NCBI RefSeq assembly: GCF_019669985.1
Contig: NZ_AP019782.1
Coordinates: 3,838,001 to 3,902,000, forward strand
Direction: 5' to 3'
Length of the DNA: 64,000 nt
Source: Methylogaea oryzae
GTDB taxonomy: Bacteria > Pseudomonadota > Gammaproteobacteria > Methylococcales > Methylococcaceae
Position 1 is the first letter of the stretch; each line of letters starts with the position of its first letter. Below the pieces are notes generated by a model. It saw only the letters and a program-made list of their open reading frames with translations. It made no database searches and was not told the origin of the DNA. Shown piece by piece: positions 45,407 to 53,324 of this stretch. The translations under genes and the position numbers were made by a program.

Positions 45407-47818
45407 ATGCCCCTCGATACCGAATACCTGAAACTCGCCGCGCCTAATCTCAAATCCGCGGTTGCGCCGGATTCGCTGGGCTTCACCACGACGGACGAAT
45501 TGGAACCGTTTGCCGGCTTTCTCGGCCATCGCCGCGCCCAGGACGCGCTCCACTTCGGCGTCGCCATGGGACGTCCCGGCTACAACGTGTTCGTGATGGG
45601 CGAAACCGGAACGGGGCGCCTTTCCCTGGTGCAGGACTATTTGGAAGCGGTCGGCAAGGAGATGCCGCCGCCGGGCGACTGGCTCTACCTCAACAACTTC
45701 GCCGAACCGCGCGAACCGCTGGCCTTGCGGCTGGGGCCGGGCCAGGGACGGGCGCTGCAACGGGACATCGAGAACTTGGCCGACAGCCTGCTGGCCTTGT
45801 TTCCCACCGCCTTCGAAAACCCCACGTATCAGCAGCGCAAAACCGCCATCGACCGGGAATTCAGCCAGCGTTACAGCCAATCCTTGACGGCGGTGGAGCG
45901 TAAGGCCCAGGAATACGACATCGCCGTTTTCCGCGACGGGGAAAACGTTTCGTTCACCCCGCTGCAAGACGGCAAACCCCTGGATGAATCCGGCTTCGCG
46001 CAACTGCCGGAGGGGGAGCGCGCGGCGTTCCACCGCCACGTCCAGTCCTTAGAGGACTTTTTAGCCGACACGCTGGCGGAATTGCCCCAATGGAAACGGG
46101 AAACCACGGAGCGGTTGCGCCAGCTGAATCAAGACACCGTACGGTTGACCGTAGAGCCGCTCTTGCACGATTTGGAAGAGAAATATGCCGACGAAGCGGA
46201 AGTGCTGGGTTATCTGGCCGCCCTGCGCGCCGACCTGTCCCGCGTCATCAACGAGCAACTGACCGGGGATCAGGAGCCGCGCGAGGATTACGCCAAGCGC
46301 CAGCTGCTCATCAATCAGTACGTGCCCAAGCTGCTGGTGGCCCACGATCCTCAGGACGGGGCGCCCGCCGTATACGAATCTTATCCGTGTTACGGCAACC
46401 TGTTCGGCCGGGTGGAGTACGTCAACGACCAGGGCGCGCTGGTCACCCACTACCGGTTGATTTCCGGCGGCGCGCTGCACCGCGCCAACGGCGGCTACCT
46501 GGTGCTGGAAGCGGAAAAGCTGTTGGCGGAAGCCAACGTCTGGCCGGCGCTGAAACGCGCCCTGCAAACCCGCACCGTCAAGATCGAGACCCCCGCGCCG
46601 GGCGAACAAGCCAGCGGGCTGATGACCTTGGACCCGCAAATCATCCCCCTCGACGTCAAACTGGTCCTGGTCGGCTCGCGCGAAGTCTATTACTTGCTGC
46701 AAGAACTGGACGAGGAGTTCGGCGAGCTGTTCCGCGTGCTGGCCGACTTCGACGACGCCATTGCGCGCAACGACGACACCCTGCGCGACTTCGCCCGGCT
46801 GGTGAAAACCCGCAACGATGCCGACGGCGGCCAGCCGCTCAGCGCGGCGGCCATGGCCATGCTGGCGGAATACAGCTCGCGCTTGGCCGAGCATCAACAG
46901 CAGTTGTCGGCGCGTCTGAGCGAAGTTTTCCAGCTGGTCAGCGAAGCCGATTTGCTGCGCGGCCAAAGGAACGACCCGGCCATCACCGACATCCACTTGC
47001 GGCTGGCCCTGCACGCCAAAGAACAGCGCACCGGCCGCATCAGCCGGCAGGTGCTCGACGACATGCTGGACAGCACCATCCTGGTCGCCACTGAAGGGCA
47101 GGCCATCGGCCAGATTAACGGCCTGACGGTGCTGGCCATCGGCGACACCAGCTTCGGCATGCCGGCGCGCATCACCGCCACCGTCTACCCCGGGTCGCGC
47201 GGCGTGGTGGACATCGAACGGGAAGCGGAACTGGGCCAAGCCATCCACTCCAAAGGGGTGATGATCCTGGCCGGCTACCTGGGCAGCCGCTATGCCCAGC
47301 GTTTCCCCCTGGCCATCTCCGCCAACATCGCCCTGGAGCAATCCTACGGCTATATCGACGGCGACAGCGCCGCGCTGGCCGAGCTGTGCGCGCTGATTTC
47401 CGCCATCACCCGCCAACCGCTGAAACAAACCTACGCCGTCACCGGCTCCATCAACCAGCAGGGCGAAGTGCAGGCCGTCGGCGGCATCAACGAAAAAATC
47501 GAGGGCTTCTTCCACCTGTGCCAGGCGCGGGGTCTGAACAGCAACCAAGGCGTCATCATCCCCAAAGCCAACCAGCGCAACCTGATGCTGAAGGAAGAAG
47601 TCATCACGGCCGTGGAGCAGGGCCGTTTCGTCATTTACGCCGTGGCCCGCGTGGACGAAGCCCTGGAACTGCTCACCGGCCTGCCCGCCGGCGCGCGCGA
47701 TCAGCATGGCCTGTTCCCTGAAAATACCGTCAACGGCATGGCGGTGGCCCGACTGGAGACCATCGCCCGCGTGGCGGTTAAAAAGCGCGGTGGCGCGCGC
47801 CACGGAGCGCCGGAGTGA
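45407..47818 (+). CDS. Lon-like ATP-dependent protease (COG1067 / LonC-type)
   Basis: 803 residues. N-terminal ATPase with a Walker A-like VMGETGTGRLSLVQ (Arg in place of the usual Lys), a long coiled insertion (residues about 170-280) and a second AAA part with LVLEAEKLLAEANVWPALKR. The C-terminal Lon protease domain has the Ser-containing GDSAALAEL and TYAVTGSINQQGEVQAVGGINEKIEGFF with catalytic Lys. Role likely proteolysis of specific substrates. Promoter region shared divergently with gap. Confidence 0.9.
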   Translation: MPLDTEYLKLAAPNLKSAVAPDSLGFTTTDELEPFAGFLGHRRAQDALHFGVAMGRPGYNVFVMGETGTGRLSLVQDYLEAVGKEMPPPGDWLYLNNFAEPREPLALRLGPGQGRALQRDIENLADSLLALFPTAFENPTYQQRKTAIDREFSQRYSQSLTAVERKAQEYDIAVFRDGENVSFTPLQDGKPLDESGFAQLPEGERAAFHRHVQSLEDFLADTLAELPQWKRETTERLRQLNQDTVRLTVEPLLHDLEEKYADEAEVLGYLAALRADLSRVINEQLTGDQEPREDYAKRQLLINQYVPKLLVAHDPQDGAPAVYESYPCYGNLFGRVEYVNDQGALVTHYRLISGGALHRANGGYLVLEAEKLLAEANVWPALKRALQTRTVKIETPAPGEQASGLMTLDPQIIPLDVKLVLVGSREVYYLLQELDEEFGELFRVLADFDDAIARNDDTLRDFARLVKTRNDADGGQPLSAAAMAMLAEYSSRLAEHQQQLSARLSEVFQLVSEADLLRGQRNDPAITDIHLRLALHAKEQRTGRISRQVLDDMLDSTILVATEGQAIGQINGLTVLAIGDTSFGMPARITATVYPGSRGVVDIEREAELGQAIHSKGVMILAGYLGSRYAQRFPLAISANIALEQSYGYIDGDSAALAELCALISAITRQPLKQTYAVTGSINQQGEVQAVGGINEKIEGFFHLCQARGLNSNQGVIIPKANQRNLMLKEEVITAVEQGRFVIYAVARVDEALELLTGLPAGARDQHGLFPENTVNGMAVARLETIARVAVKKRGGARHGAPE

Positions 47819-48030
47819 CCGTGGAGCAAGCGCGTTGGGGCGAGTTTCTGAAACGGCTACGCATCGCCGTGTCGGCGCTAACGGGCTTTCTCGCGGGCAA
47901 ATGGCTGGCCCAGTCCATGGGCCACCACGAGTCCGAGTTCTTCATCGGCGGTTTCCTGCTGGGCTCGGCCGCCATCCAGTTGCTTTATTTGGCCGCCGGC
48001 AAACTGCGCCGCAAGTCCCCGGCGCCATAG
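47815..48030 (+). CDS. Small membrane protein coupled to the Lon-like gene
   Basis: 71 residues, GTG start overlapping the TGA of the protease gene (GTGA), so translationally coupled. One or two hydrophobic segments (VSALTGFLAGKWLAQS and FFIGGFLLGSAAIQLLYLA) and a basic tail (KLRRKS). Not recognised; it might anchor or modulate the protease (inference from coupling only). Confidence 0.6.
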   Translation: MTVEQARWGEFLKRLRIAVSALTGFLAGKWLAQSMGHHESEFFIGGFLLGSAAIQLLYLAAGKLRRKSPAP

Positions 48031-48071
48031 GCAGCACCGCGGAAAAAGAGTGGGGCGGTGCTCGCGCGCCG

Positions 48072-49826
48072 CTAGCGCTCCTGCAACAAAGCGTCGACCT
48101 TGCCCAAAAAATCGTCCATATCGAGGGGCTTGGTGATGTAGTCGGCGAAACCGGCCGCCTTGCCCCGTTCGATATCCGCTCTCATGGCGCTGGCCGTCAC
48201 CGCCGCCACCGGCGTCGAACTCAAGGCCGGCTCCCGGCGTAGTTGCTCGAGCATTTGGTATCCGTCCATGCGCGGCATGTTGATGTCGAGCAAAATCAGG
48301 TCCGGCCGATGGGCCTTCGCCAGCGTTATGCCCGCTTCGGCGGTGTCCGCCATGAAAACTTTGAGCCGCTCGCGTTTACGCAAAATTTGCGTGATCAGTT
48401 TCAGGTTGGTCGGATTGTCATCAACGCACAGCACCACACGCTCGGTTTCCGATGACGCGGGCCTCTCGGGAACTTCGGCGCCGTCCTCCATTGGCTCCGC
48501 ACAGGCGCTTTCGGCCCACGGCAAGGTGATCCAGAATTCCGAGCCGCTTCCTTCGCTGCTCTCGAATCCGATGTCGCCATGCATCTGCTGGATCAGCCGT
48601 CGGGTTATGGCCAAGCCGATGCCCGTACCTTCGATTTTCGTACCCTCCGCGGCGCCGCGCTGGAACGGCTCGAAAATCTGGGGTTGCACGGCGGCAGGAA
48701 TGCCCATGCCGTTGTCGCGAACCGCGATTCGGACAGCGCCGTCGGCATCGAGGCGGCGGGCGCGAAGGCTGACGAACCCGGATTCGTTGTTGTATTTGAC
48801 GGCATTGCTCAGGAGGTTGATCAACACTTGGCGCAAACGAGTCGAGTCGGCCAGAACCGCCAACGGATCGTCCACTTGCATATGCAGTTGGATGCGGCGG
48901 GCATCGGCCAACGGTTGAACCAAGCTACGGCATTCGGCGACCAACGGCTCCAGCTCAACCGGCTCGATGGATAAATCGATCCGGCCGGTTTCGATTTTGC
49001 TCAAATCCAATATGTCGTTGACCAGCCTCAGCAAGTGATATCCCGCCTTGGAAACCTCGCGCAAGTCCTGACGCTGGCTTTCGGTCATGCCGTCTTCCAG
49101 TTCCAGCAATTCGGTAAAGCCGATAATCGCGTTCAGCGGGGTACGCAACTCGTGGCTCATGGAGGTCAAGAACTCGCTCTTGTAGAGGTTCGCTTTCTCG
49201 GCTTGGACTTTTGCCGTGGACAGCTCCTGGGTTCTCGCGAGCACCAAGGCCTCGAGCTGATCCCGATGGCGTCCCAATTCCGCGTGGGCGTCCTGAATTT
49301 CCCGCAACTGATGCTGGAAAGTCACGGCGGTTTCCGAACCGATCAGCAGAGACAGCAAGGTGGCCGCGACCAATACGACCAGAATTGTCTCCAGGGGGTG
49401 CACGCCCGCAAAGGAATACCCCATCTGATGGATGGCATAGATCGAAACGATCGCGGCGATTCCTAGAGCGGCAACGCCGAATGCTTGCTTGCGTCCCAGC
49501 AACCAGCCGGACGACATCGTGGCGAGAGGAACGGCCACGAAACTGACACTGTAGAGCCCCATCGTCGCGTAGGCGCCCGCCCAAGCGGCAACCACCAACC
49601 CTACGCCGAGGATGAGGGAAGCCAAACGCACCCGGCCGGCCCGGACCAGCAGCAGCGTCGTTGCCCCCGTCAACAGCGCCAAAATCGAACCGGGGCGCAC
49701 GGCGCCGCCTGAAAACAGGTAGTTGGCAATAAAGATCGCCACGCCGGCGCCCGCCAGCAGGATCCCAAGCAAATACAAGAGGCGCCTGCTGCGAGCGTCA
49801 TTCAGGGAAACGATCCCTTCGCTCAT
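48072..49826 (-). CDS. Membrane hybrid histidine kinase (6TM - HisKA - HATPase - REC)
   Basis: 584 residues. About six N-terminal helices to residue 170, a coiled coil (AHAELGRHRDQLEALVLARTQ), HisKA with SMSHELRTPLNAIIG, HATPase with LSNAVKYN, DNGMGIP and GTGIGLAITRRL, and a C-terminal receiver with LILLDINMPRMDG. No periplasmic sensor domain is visible, so sensing may be within the membrane. No partner regulator adjacent. Confidence 0.9.
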   Translation of the reverse strand: MSEGIVSLNDARSRRLLYLLGILLAGAGVAIFIANYLFSGGAVRPGSILALLTGATTLLLVRAGRVRLASLILGVGLVVAAWAGAYATMGLYSVSFVAVPLATMSSGWLLGRKQAFGVAALGIAAIVSIYAIHQMGYSFAGVHPLETILVVLVAATLLSLLIGSETAVTFQHQLREIQDAHAELGRHRDQLEALVLARTQELSTAKVQAEKANLYKSEFLTSMSHELRTPLNAIIGFTELLELEDGMTESQRQDLREVSKAGYHLLRLVNDILDLSKIETGRIDLSIEPVELEPLVAECRSLVQPLADARRIQLHMQVDDPLAVLADSTRLRQVLINLLSNAVKYNNESGFVSLRARRLDADGAVRIAVRDNGMGIPAAVQPQIFEPFQRGAAEGTKIEGTGIGLAITRRLIQQMHGDIGFESSEGSGSEFWITLPWAESACAEPMEDGAEVPERPASSETERVVLCVDDNPTNLKLITQILRKRERLKVFMADTAEAGITLAKAHRPDLILLDINMPRMDGYQMLEQLRREPALSSTPVAAVTASAMRADIERGKAAGFADYITKPLDMDDFLGKVDALLQER

Positions 49827-50190
49827 TGTTAATTTCCCGACTTCAACTTAAGTTAAGGTTAAGGCGTGCCGTTTCGCGGCGCAAGCCACGGGGACTCGCT
49901 CCCGCCCGAAGCGCTGTGTCTACCTGGTTTGATGGTGCGTTTTGGGAAGAAGTTTCCCTAATGAGCGCTAGTTGGCGCTAGGAACACCGACATTTACGCC
50001 GACCGGCATTCGACGAGTGACTTGATGACACGCGCGTTGCGACCGTCCGACCAATTCAAGCGAGTTGCGCTTACCAGCGCCACCGCTTCATCGGCTGAAG
50101 GCTTTTGCGGCAGCCAGCGTCCCGCCCTAGGTTTTCCCGCAGCCCCTCAGAACCGTCCAGTCCTGGTCGGCAGCGAATGACGCGCCCCGC
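49827..50190. other. 364-bp intergenic region, no gene seen
   Basis: Between the divergent start of the hybrid kinase gene and the end of a leftward hypothetical gene. Contains the palindrome AACTTAAGTT (49846-49855) close to the kinase start, within TTAAGTTAAGGTTAAGG, a possible regulatory site. No credible coding frame or RNA gene recognised. Confidence 0.4.
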
Positions 50191-50574
50191 TCACCGGTCC
50201 TTTTCTCTACGTCCCCCGTCGATCACCGCGCGCAGCCATTCCGGATGGTGATGATGATGCGGCCCGTCGCCGGGCGAGGGCGGAGGCGAAACCGGTTGAG
50301 ACGCCATTTCGGCGGCCGCCAAAAGCGCCATCAGTCGCTCAAGCGCCTGATTGGCCGCGTTACAAGCCAGCGGCTTTTCCGACGCGGCGCGCCATGCCGG
50401 CTCCAAGATATCAATCCAACGACGGGCGCGGGTTCCGTCTTCCTTACATAACAAACCAAGGATAATGGTCGCCAAGTAGTAGGCTTCCTCTCCCGCGTCG
50501 GCTTGGCTTTTGGGATTGTCCATGCACCGATGCTCTTTTTTTATACCAGTGTAGTCGCATTCATCCAGGATCAT
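50191..50574 (-). CDS. Small hypothetical protein with His-rich segment
   Basis: 127 residues from ATG 50574 (AGGA 6 nt upstream); an internal ATG at 50523 would give 110 residues. Helical (EEAYYLATIILGLLCKEDGT, RWIDILEPAWRAAS) with a C-terminal HHHHHPEW run that could bind metal. Not recognised. Last chromosomal gene before the prophage. Confidence 0.5.
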   Translation of the reverse strand: MILDECDYTGIKKEHRCMDNPKSQADAGEEAYYLATIILGLLCKEDGTRARRWIDILEPAWRAASEKPLACNAANQALERLMALLAAAEMASQPVSPPPSPGDGPHHHHHPEWLRAVIDGGRREKDR

Positions 50575-50772
50575 GGCGCTTCCTGGGCTGATATTCCCTA
50601 TGCGAATGCGCCCGCTTCGCTCGATAGCGCTTTCCTCCCACCGCCGGCCGAACGCTTCACAGTGACCGGCCGCTCCGGCATAGCTTAACCAGCGGCGCCG
50701 CCATCGTCATGCGTCGCGCCCACGAAAAAGGCCGGGAAGATCGATCCCGCTGCCCGCATCGACCGGCAACTG

Positions 50773-50860
50773 GAAAAACAAAAGGGCTACGCCGAAGCGT
50801 AACCCTTTGTTTTTATTGGCTGGGGGACTAGGATTCGAACCTAGGTTGACGGAGTCAGAG
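50773..50860. repeat. attL: 88-bp direct repeat containing the displaced tRNA-Gln 3' half and terminator
   Basis: Identical to 60923-61010. It contains the tRNA terminator hairpin, the CCA end, acceptor, T arm and the anticodon-stem/loop half of tRNA-Gln; identity stops at the anticodon loop. The left copy is therefore a tRNA remnant, not a functional tRNA. Confidence 0.92.
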
Positions 50861-50900
50861 ACCGTTGCAACGTGCTGCAATGTGCCGCAAAGTGCGGAAA
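50861..50900 (+). repeat. Four 10-bp tandem motifs beside attL (candidate excisionase sites)
   Basis: Consecutive 10-mers ccgttgcaa-type, CGTGCTGCAA, TGTGCCGCAA, AGTGCGGAAA, consensus NGTGCCGCAA, starting at the first base after the att repeat. The 10-bp period places sites on one face of the helix. Two further exact-type copies occur at 51967-51986 downstream of the lytic promoter. Confidence 0.65.
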
Positions 50901-51039
50901 GAGAAGGCCTTAGAGACGCGACCGGCACTATGAAGCGGTGTTGGGCTACAGTGCGGTTGACGGTTTGTTGACACTTTTTAGGGGATGGCTGGCGCATTGG
51001 TGGTCCAAGCGGCTGTTATTGCTACTCTGGTAAAGCTTT

Positions 51040-51552
51040 TTAGTTTTTCCGTTTCATACAATCGATTACTTCTTGATCGATTACGTTGTTGGGCTTAATG
51101 CATTTCTTTACTGGTTGATGAAGTGGTTCTAGCGGTTCTAAATTGGCTTGAGCCCTTCCGAAAACGGTATTCCTTAAGACTTCTTTGCTGAAGGCGTTGG
51201 CGGTTTTGCCGATTGCGCCGCCAACGGTTTTGGCGGTCTTGTCTACTATTTCATCGGCTGCTCGTTCTAACTGCCGTGTCGCAGCGGTTTGGTTGCTTGG
51301 TGGCGAAGTTTGGGCAGGCTGGCGGGTAGCCAATCTGGTTATTGGCGGTACTGATGTTATTGGCGGTGCGGTTGCTGTTTTTGTGCTGAATGTTTCGGCG
51401 ATGGCTTTGAGCATACCCAAGGCGAAGCCGATATTCAGTATGAATAGGATGATGGCTGCCAGGACGATGGCTAAGGTGATTTTTAAAACGCCTTTGAAAA
51501 AGGAGTTGTTTCCGCTTTCGTTGTAATGATCGCGGTGGGCTATTGGTCGCAT
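51040..51552 (-). CDS. Prophage single-TM membrane protein, unknown function (possible lysogenic-conversion gene)
   Basis: 170 residues. One hydrophobic segment (VLKITLAIVLAAIILFILNIGFAL, trimmed here to its core), a Pro/Thr-rich stretch (ATAPPITSVPPITRLATRQ) and a helical tail with two Cys (KKCIKPN, VIDCMKRKN). Lies downstream of the repressor on the same strand (85-bp gap), so it would be expressed in the lysogen. Superinfection exclusion or a surface change are possible roles, but I do not recognise the family. Confidence 0.6.
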   Translation of the reverse strand: MRPIAHRDHYNESGNNSFFKGVLKITLAIVLAAIILFILNIGFALGMLKAIAETFSTKTATAPPITSVPPITRLATRQPAQTSPPSNQTAATRQLERAADEIVDKTAKTVGGAIGKTANAFSKEVLRNTVFGRAQANLEPLEPLHQPVKKCIKPNNVIDQEVIDCMKRKN

Positions 51553-51637
51553 TCCTTTCCGTCCTTATGTTCTTGCGCTCGTTCATTGACCGCTAGGGAA
51601 CTCCCTCCCTTCCATCGGCTGACTACCTTTGCGGCTA

Positions 51638-51898
51638 TCAGCCACCCGTCCCTAGTTTCTTTCTGCTTTCCTCAATTTGCGGGCTGATTTGTCCAGACTC
51701 TGGCAGGGTTTCTCCTGTAACTATCCAGTATGTGTACTGAGGCCAAAGCTTCCTTATGGCTTGTATATGGTCTTCGTTTACGCGTTGCTTTCCGGTGAAG
51801 AGATTTCCCCACTTGTAGGCGCTTATTCCTGTTTGTTCCTCGAGGTCAGTCTTCGACAGCCCTGACGCTTCTACTAATTGCTTGATTCGATCTAACAT
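51638..51898 (-). CDS. XRE-family phage repressor
   Basis: 86 residues from ATG 51898; the longer frame to 52015 would cross the operators and is rejected. Helix-turn-helix: VEASGLSKTDLEEQTGISAY and KWGNLFTGKQRVNEDHIQAI, followed by WPQYTYWIVTGETLPE as in small lambdoid and Pf-type repressors. Divergent from the early operon, with two operators between them. Likely maintains lysogeny by shutting off the rightward promoter. Confidence 0.85.
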   Translation of the reverse strand: MLDRIKQLVEASGLSKTDLEEQTGISAYKWGNLFTGKQRVNEDHIQAIRKLWPQYTYWIVTGETLPESGQISPQIEESRKKLGTGG

Positions 51899-51906
51899 CG
51901 TGTAAA

Positions 51907-51921
51907 AAGTACTTAGTACTT
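51907..51921. promoter_or_regulatory. Phage operator O1
   Basis: AAGTAC-TTA-GTACTT, perfect 6-bp arms. Overlaps the -35 of the rightward promoter. Centre is 33 bp (about three helical turns) from the centre of O2. Confidence 0.72.
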
Positions 51922-51948
51922 GACTTCCTGCTAGGTAAAGAGTACTAT
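51920..51948 (+). promoter_or_regulatory. Rightward early (lytic) promoter of the prophage
   Basis: TTGACT (51920-51925), 17-nt spacer, TACTAT (51943-51948). O1 and O2 overlap the -35 and -10 respectively, so repressor binding would block RNA polymerase. Predicted start near 51955, ahead of the 10-bp repeats and the first early gene. Confidence 0.7.
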
Positions 51949-51954
51949 GTACTC
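51940..51954. promoter_or_regulatory. Phage operator O2
   Basis: GAGTAC-TAT-GTACTC, perfect 6-bp arms, sharing the consensus RAGTAC-N3-GTACTY with O1. Covers the -10 element of the rightward promoter. Confidence 0.72.
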
Positions 51955-51966
51955 GACTGGCGGCAT

Positions 51967-51986
51967 TGCGCCGCAAAGTGCCGCAA
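51967..51986 (+). repeat. Two 10-bp tandem motifs downstream of the early promoter
   Basis: TGCGCCGCAA and AGTGCCGCAA back to back, the same motif as the four copies beside attL. They fall just after the predicted transcription start and before the first Shine-Dalgarno, a position where a bound protein would block transcription. Confidence 0.65.
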
Positions 51987-51998
51987 CAGGGGGAGATT

Positions 51999-52223
51999 AT
52001 GGACAAGCAAGCCACCGGTCAAGCGCTCGATCTCGACCATCTTCATAGGGAGCTGGTGCAAACAACCGCCGCTCTCTACGTTCACGAAACGTCATCTTGG
52101 TTTTCCTATCGCATTGCCGAACGGATAGCCCTACTCGGTAAGCCGGTAGCGGACGTCACTTTGGGCGAACTTGCCGCCTTCATGGAAGAAGAACGCGCCG
52201 CCGTTGATAGACAGGTCGCGTAA
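51999..52223 (+). CDS. Prophage early protein, unknown function
   Basis: 74 residues from ATG 51999, with GGGGGAG just upstream. Helical and acidic: LDLDHLHRELVQTTAALY, WFSYRIAERIALLGKPVADV, LGELAAFMEEERAAV. First gene of the early operon. No family recognised. Confidence 0.65.
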   Translation: MDKQATGQALDLDHLHRELVQTTAALYVHETSSWFSYRIAERIALLGKPVADVTLGELAAFMEEERAAVDRQVA

Positions 52224-52233
52224 GGGGCGCGCC

Positions 52234-52446
52234 ATGGACGAACTACAGCAAGCATCCCAGTCCGTTCCGCCCCTGGTACCTATTATGAGCCGCGAACGCT
52301 TCGCCGAACTCACCGGCCTGTCCATCGGCGTCATCGACGGCTGGACCGAACGCAACTACCTCCCCACCGTCCTCATTGGCAAGCACCGTCTCGTAAACCT
52401 GGTGCTACTTCACAAGCAATGCCTGGAAGCGGAGACCTACAAATGA
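52234..52446 (+). CDS. Small helix-turn-helix protein, candidate excisionase (Xis/AlpA-like)
   Basis: 70 residues. Winged-helix pattern MSRERFAELTGLSIGVIDGW followed by TERNYLPTVLIGKHRLVNLV, typical of MerR/AlpA/Xis-type proteins. Same position as xisF in Pf4. A natural candidate to bind the 10-bp repeats at attL and after the early promoter. Its stop overlaps the next start (ATGA). Confidence 0.75.
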   Translation: MDELQQASQSVPPLVPIMSRERFAELTGLSIGVIDGWTERNYLPTVLIGKHRLVNLVLLHKQCLEAETYK

Positions 52447-52679
52447 AAAAGCCGGCCTTCTCCCACGATTGGATCAACGACTGGCCGTCGGGCTGGTGCC
52501 AACGAAGCCTTCCTTACCGCCAAGGCCATCAGGCCGGCTACGACTGGGTACAGGCCGGCAAGATCGCCGGCACCCTGCAAAAGTGCCCTTACGTCGAAGG
52601 CTCCGTTGAAATGGACGCTTGGTTCGCCGGTATGGAAGCCGGCAAAGATCGCGGTATTCACGACCAACTGGCCGCCTAG
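52443..52679 (+). CDS. Rmf/CrpP-like small protein
   Basis: 78 residues. LPYRQGHQAGYDWVQAGKIA, then KCPYVEGS and WFAGMEAGKDRG, reproduce the Rmf/CrpP pattern (YxxGxxAG ... CPY ... WxxGxxxG). Rmf makes 100S ribosome dimers; CrpP proteins are a related mobile-element group. Translationally coupled to the HTH gene. Function in a filamentous phage unknown; ribosome or host-physiology modulation is an inference. Confidence 0.68.
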   Translation: MKKPAFSHDWINDWPSGWCQRSLPYRQGHQAGYDWVQAGKIAGTLQKCPYVEGSVEMDAWFAGMEAGKDRGIHDQLAA

Positions 52680-52691
52680 GAGGTGTTGGAT

Positions 52692-52901
52692 ATGGCTACT
52701 CGCAAGCGCCCCACCAAAAAACAGGCAAGCCGCCCCGTAACCGGCCCCCAATCCAAACCCCACGCCCGCCGCAGCCAGTGCGCCTACTGCAACAAATGGT
52801 TCACCGGCGCGGCCACGCATACCGCTTGTCCCGAATGCGAAGCCGACTTTGTTCTTCTGCTCGGCTACTCGCCCAACGAACAAGCGCAGGCCCCCGCGTG
52901 A
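52692..52901 (+). CDS. Small prophage zinc-ribbon protein
   Basis: 69 residues from ATG 52692 with AGGAGG 8 nt upstream. Basic Lys/Arg N-terminus (TRKRPTKKQ) and a two-knuckle ribbon: QCAYCNKWF and TACPECEADF. Probably nucleic-acid binding. No named family. Confidence 0.68.
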   Translation: MATRKRPTKKQASRPVTGPQSKPHARRSQCAYCNKWFTGAATHTACPECEADFVLLLGYSPNEQAQAPA

Positions 52902-53324
52902 ATCCGCACCAGTCCCCAACGGCAGTCTTTCCGGCGTCCGAAAAACGCCCGCGCGTCCGTCCTTCCTCCACCCCGCGCGAAGCCCGGTGCCCCGTGTCCG
53001 GCACCGAAACTACACCGGAAAGACTCCCCTTGGCGACTGCAACCCGCTCGGCCCGACTCCAGGCCAAACAACCACGCCCGCACGCCATCTTCCCGGCTTG
53101 TCAGTCCGCCCCGTGTGTCCCCAAACGCCCACCGCGCGGCGAAGCGCGTCCCGAACCGTCTTCAAGAAACGCACAGCCGGGAAGTGGTCGCCGCCCCGCC
53201 GCCGACCACCCCGGCCCAAGCACCCCACTAAAAGCTTTTTCGCTATTTCCGCTCACCGTACCGCCCCGGTTAGCGGCCTCCCATAAGGGCGGCGTTTAAA
53301 CCCCTGATGAAAAGGAACAAAGAC
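52902..53324. other. GC-rich structured non-coding region of the prophage (candidate packaging signal/origin)
   Basis: 423 bp without a convincing gene; the frames present are Arg/Pro-rich and lack ribosome binding sites. Contains AGTCTTTCCGG (52924-52934) and its exact complement CCGGAAAGACT (53015-53025), enclosing a perfect hairpin CGGTGCC-8 nt-GGCACCG (52985-53006). Such folded intergenic DNA is where filamentous phages keep packaging or origin hairpins. Confidence 0.45.

Noticed and set aside
50818-50861. Possible second tRNA gene at the left prophage end
   Set aside because: Only the 3' half of tRNA-Gln is present; it ends at the anticodon loop and cannot fold into a tRNA.
52849-53286. 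Overlapping Arg/Pro-rich frames in the prophage gap
   Set aside because: Composition reflects GC-rich DNA, no ribosome binding site, and the inverted repeats suggest a DNA-level function.
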